A stretch of DNA of 64,000 bases, taken from NCBI GenBank assembly GCA_040437565.1, contig JBDOQK010000076.1, positions 1-64,000 on the forward strand. Reading direction: 5' to 3'. Positions 61,893 through 64,000 of the stretch are shown piece by piece (positions within the stretch are counted from its first letter, which is position 1; each line of letters opens with the position of its first letter). This DNA comes from Albugo candida (lineage: Eukaryota > Oomycota > Peronosporomycetes > Albuginales). The notes below the pieces were generated by a model. The model saw nothing but the letters and a program-made list of their open reading frames with translations, was not told the origin of the DNA and did not search any database. A program made the translations under genes and the position numbers.

Positions 61893-63625
61893 ATGCAACG
61901 ACTTCGCACAGCTATGCAAAATCGTGACGGAAATGAGCTATTCATAAGTATCCAGAAGTGTCACCAATTGATTGCGCCGAGTTTGAGCACTCCTTCGGCG
62001 CGTAGTAAACGCGTTCACCAGCAACAAGAGCATGCCCCCGAAATGCTCAAAGTTCCCTCAACTACATAGATCAATAAGAATTACCCCAGTATATTCGAGT
62101 TTTGAAGGAGGCAAGTGCACTAGTTACTGTTGTAGAGGAAGAAGAATACGTGCAATCACTTGTGAATGACTTGACTCAAAAATCTGAATTGCACGATTCA
62201 GGTGAAACTACCACATCCAAATGGTCCCACATCAACCCTGTTTTGGTGGATTATGTCATACCAATTGCAGAAATGTATCATTTTCTATGGATACGGGACA
62301 TTTGAGAAAGCTAAGGCGTCGTGGTGCAAATCTTCTCGATGAAAAACACGCTCAACAAGAGCGTTCTCACAAGAATCTTCAGGCTCAACATGAAATCCGG
62401 AAGCAATTGAGGGATAAAATATTGAGTAAAGACGTATAGTCATTGATGGGAACGATGGCATTGCTGGATGAATCCACAAAGGATATCAAAGAGCAGAAGC
62501 TTGCGACAGTACTTGCCGTCCGCGCATTAGAAGAAAAAGGTGCTGTGGAAGCTTCGATGAAGACGCTTGAGGCTGTAAATAAAGCGATTTCAGTCGTATC
62601 CAAGCACTCCGCTGATGGAGCTATTCAGACCCTGCATTCATCACTGAAAAATATGCTACAAAAAGGACTAGAATCTCAATGTCCTGAGGTCGAAACTTTC
62701 CTGCGTTCAACTATCGACGCCGCTAAAGATACATCAACGCAACCAAGTCCACAGCCAATGGCTACTTGTATCAATGACAAGAGCACTGACGCAATAATCC
62801 TGTCTACGAAGAAGCTTTCCCTTCTCAGATCAGCACTGGAGCGCTATATGGAAGGAGGAAACTGGATCGCTACAAAAACTTTTTTTGGACCGCCTCGCAT
62901 CATTGGGAGATCAAGTAATCGCTTAACTTGGTATTGAACTTGTGCAGAACGCTCGAGATAATCTTTCCCATGGACTGAGTGCACTCAGCTTCTATGTTGA
63001 ACGAAATCAATCGATCAAATTTCTCGCTATAGCAAGAACTTGTGCTGATCTCACGCTATTGAACTCTGCGATCTCTACAGCTATCAAAGGTGGAATTGCC
63101 ACATGGGATTTCAATCTGAAAAATGCCTTAAAGCAGAGGGATGAGTTACAAAACGTCGAAGACTCTGAAGCCACCGACAATATGATGGTTGATGTAGCAC
63201 CTTCTTTGGTGGATCAAGAGCAAGCATCAAACCCTTTGCAGATGTTGCTACAATAATGGACCGCTTGTAACGACGACGATACGACTTACTTACTCGACTT
63301 GGCTCAAGGTGATCCGATAGAAGAGCTGATTGCAGCGAAAGTAGAACATCAAAATGAAGTCAACAAAGTGACTCATGACCTCGAACATGCGTTGAATGCA
63401 ATTGAAAACAATGAAATTGATCTCACAGTGATCGATAAATGAATACAGCGAGCATTGACATGTGGATGCGATGTCGATGCATATGGACATCTCATTGTAT
63501 TTTTTCATGACTCACAGCTTCTGACAATGTCCGAGAGTCCGGAGCGAAGCGATCGGACGTAAGAGACTTTCAATTTAGATGAATGGATTCAAGACCCCGA
63601 TGATGCGTTCGCTCGCAAAAACTAA
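61893..63625 (+). CDS. Hypothetical helical protein, two or more exons, in-frame stops
   Basis: ATG at 61893 starts MQRLRTAMQNRDGNELFISI, then KRVHQQQEHAPE. The frame changes in a run of five C (62035-62039), continues LPQYIRVLKEASALVTVVEE, and a 32-nt GT-AG intron (62275-62306) joins YVIPIAE to KLRRRGANLLDEKHAQQERS in phase. Later blocks: LATVLAVRALEEKGAVEASM (62505); LRSALERYMEGGNWIATKTF (62825-62884); a shift in a run of seven T (62880-62886); LVQNARDNLSHGLSALSFYV; and IEELIAAKVEHQNEVNKVTH (63317). In-frame stops without frameshift: TAA 62075, TAG 62437, TAA 62924, TAA 63254, TGA 63440, TAA 63560. The frame then reaches TAA 63623-63625, 20 bp before the end of the convergent gene. The protein appears all-helical, with a possible alternation of ALR/ALE repeats; no family was recognised. 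Confidence 0.55.
62275..62306 (+). other. 32-nt GT-AG intron
   Basis: It starts GTATCATTTTC and ends CATTTGAG. Removing it brings the two flanking helical frames into phase and eliminates an in-frame TGA. It is the same size as the best intron of the large gene at 46067-46098. Confidence 0.65.
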
Positions 63626-63644
63626 CATAGTGTGACCTTATTAG

Positions 63645-63993
63645 TCAGTCTTCGATGGGTATCACTTCCCGGGTATCATCAGTTCAGCACTGGAAGACGT
63701 GTAACCCAAATGCTGGTTTGATCAAATTGACTTAGTGGAGATCTATACTTACCTCTGACCAAGTAGGCAACCACTTCTAGCTTTTCAACAAATGTGCAGC
63801 GACACAAGTCCAATACGATCTCTGTCATGAAGCCGAATTCTGGTCGCATAATCTTTGGCAAATCTCAACCTAATGCATATTTTTCTATTGGCATAACTAA
63901 GCCAATGTGCCGAGTGCCATGATATAGATCGAAGAGATTATGAAAAGGTCCACGTCTATAAATTGATTGTTGTTGTGGAAAGTCGTCTTGCAT
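63645..63993 (-). CDS. Small hypothetical protein, two exons
   Basis: On the minus strand, ATG (63991-63993) starts MQDDFPQQQSIYRRGPFHNL and runs through EKYALG, an in-frame TGA (63865-63867), then DLPKIMRPEFGFMTEIVLDL to a perfect donor GTAAGT. A 40-nt intron (63713-63752) with a CACTAAG branch-like box ends ACCAG. Exon 2 reads FGLHVFQC, a TGA, TDDTREVIPIED, then TGA (63645-63647). The protein is about 102 residues. It converges on the plus-strand gene, ending 20 bp from it. No family was recognised. Confidence 0.5.
63713..63752 (-). other. 40-nt GT-AG intron with consensus donor and branch-like box
   Basis: Read on the minus strand it begins GTAAGTATAG, contains CCACTAAGTC and ends AAACCAG. 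The consensus quality makes it the clearest intron in the window by signal alone. Confidence 0.75.
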
Positions 63994-64000
63994 TTTATTT

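Overview
This window is nuclear DNA of a eukaryote, most likely a protist; I cannot name the group. The evidence is spliceosomal GT-AG introns (many only 25-60 nt, several with a branch-like CTAAC/CTGAT/CTAAG before AG), eukaryotic genes (MSH4, mitochondrial-type HSP60, an Ecm4-type glutathione transferase, a very large helical-repeat protein resembling focadhesin/RST1), an A+T-rich base composition, and no bacterial operon structure, rRNA or tRNA that I could find.

Layout. 1-2757: the first part of a large unrecognised gene-like unit (family A/B/C), whose second part resumes at about 12690-14661. The roughly 9.9 kb between them holds a decayed Ecm4-like gene (minus), a decayed MSH4 (plus), minus-strand coding fragments and a possible PH-domain fragment. 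14850-18200: an inverted pair of paralogous segments, with other fragments between them. 18950-22210: a charged coiled-coil gene and a 218-256 residue gene ending in a lysine/arginine-rich tail. 25170-27240: copy B of the family. 27240-32180: poorly resolved coding fragments, then intergenic DNA. 32178-33480: a 190-bp tandem array. 33500-40190: fragments of several plus-strand genes, ending in a coiled-coil gene followed by short repeats. 41635-46333: the big minus-strand helical-repeat gene. 46711-47218: a cysteine-pair (zinc-finger-like) gene. 49942-51083: the 3' two thirds of HSP60. 51430-55760: copy C, the longest copy. 57780-61200: a long coiled-coil gene (minus). 61893-63625 and 63993-63645: two convergent genes whose last codons lie about 20 bp apart.

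The most striking feature is that several loci stay in one sensible reading frame, with tiny introns that restore phase, yet carry TAA, TAG and TGA codons inside that frame, often where Gln or Trp would suit the context. Several (not all) of the apparent frameshifts sit in homopolymers. Two readings are possible. (1) Stop codons are used as sense (TAA/TAG = Gln, TGA = Trp) with position-dependent termination, in an assembly with residual homopolymer errors. (2) Many genes here are decaying by C-to-T changes, which turn CAA/CAG/TGG codons into stops. Decay is certain for at least some loci: MSH4 has lost its ATP-binding P-loop, HSP60 lacks its N-terminal part, and the A/B/C copies differ by many indels. 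I cannot decide for the rest from sequence alone. All product names rest on remembered family motifs; no database search was run.
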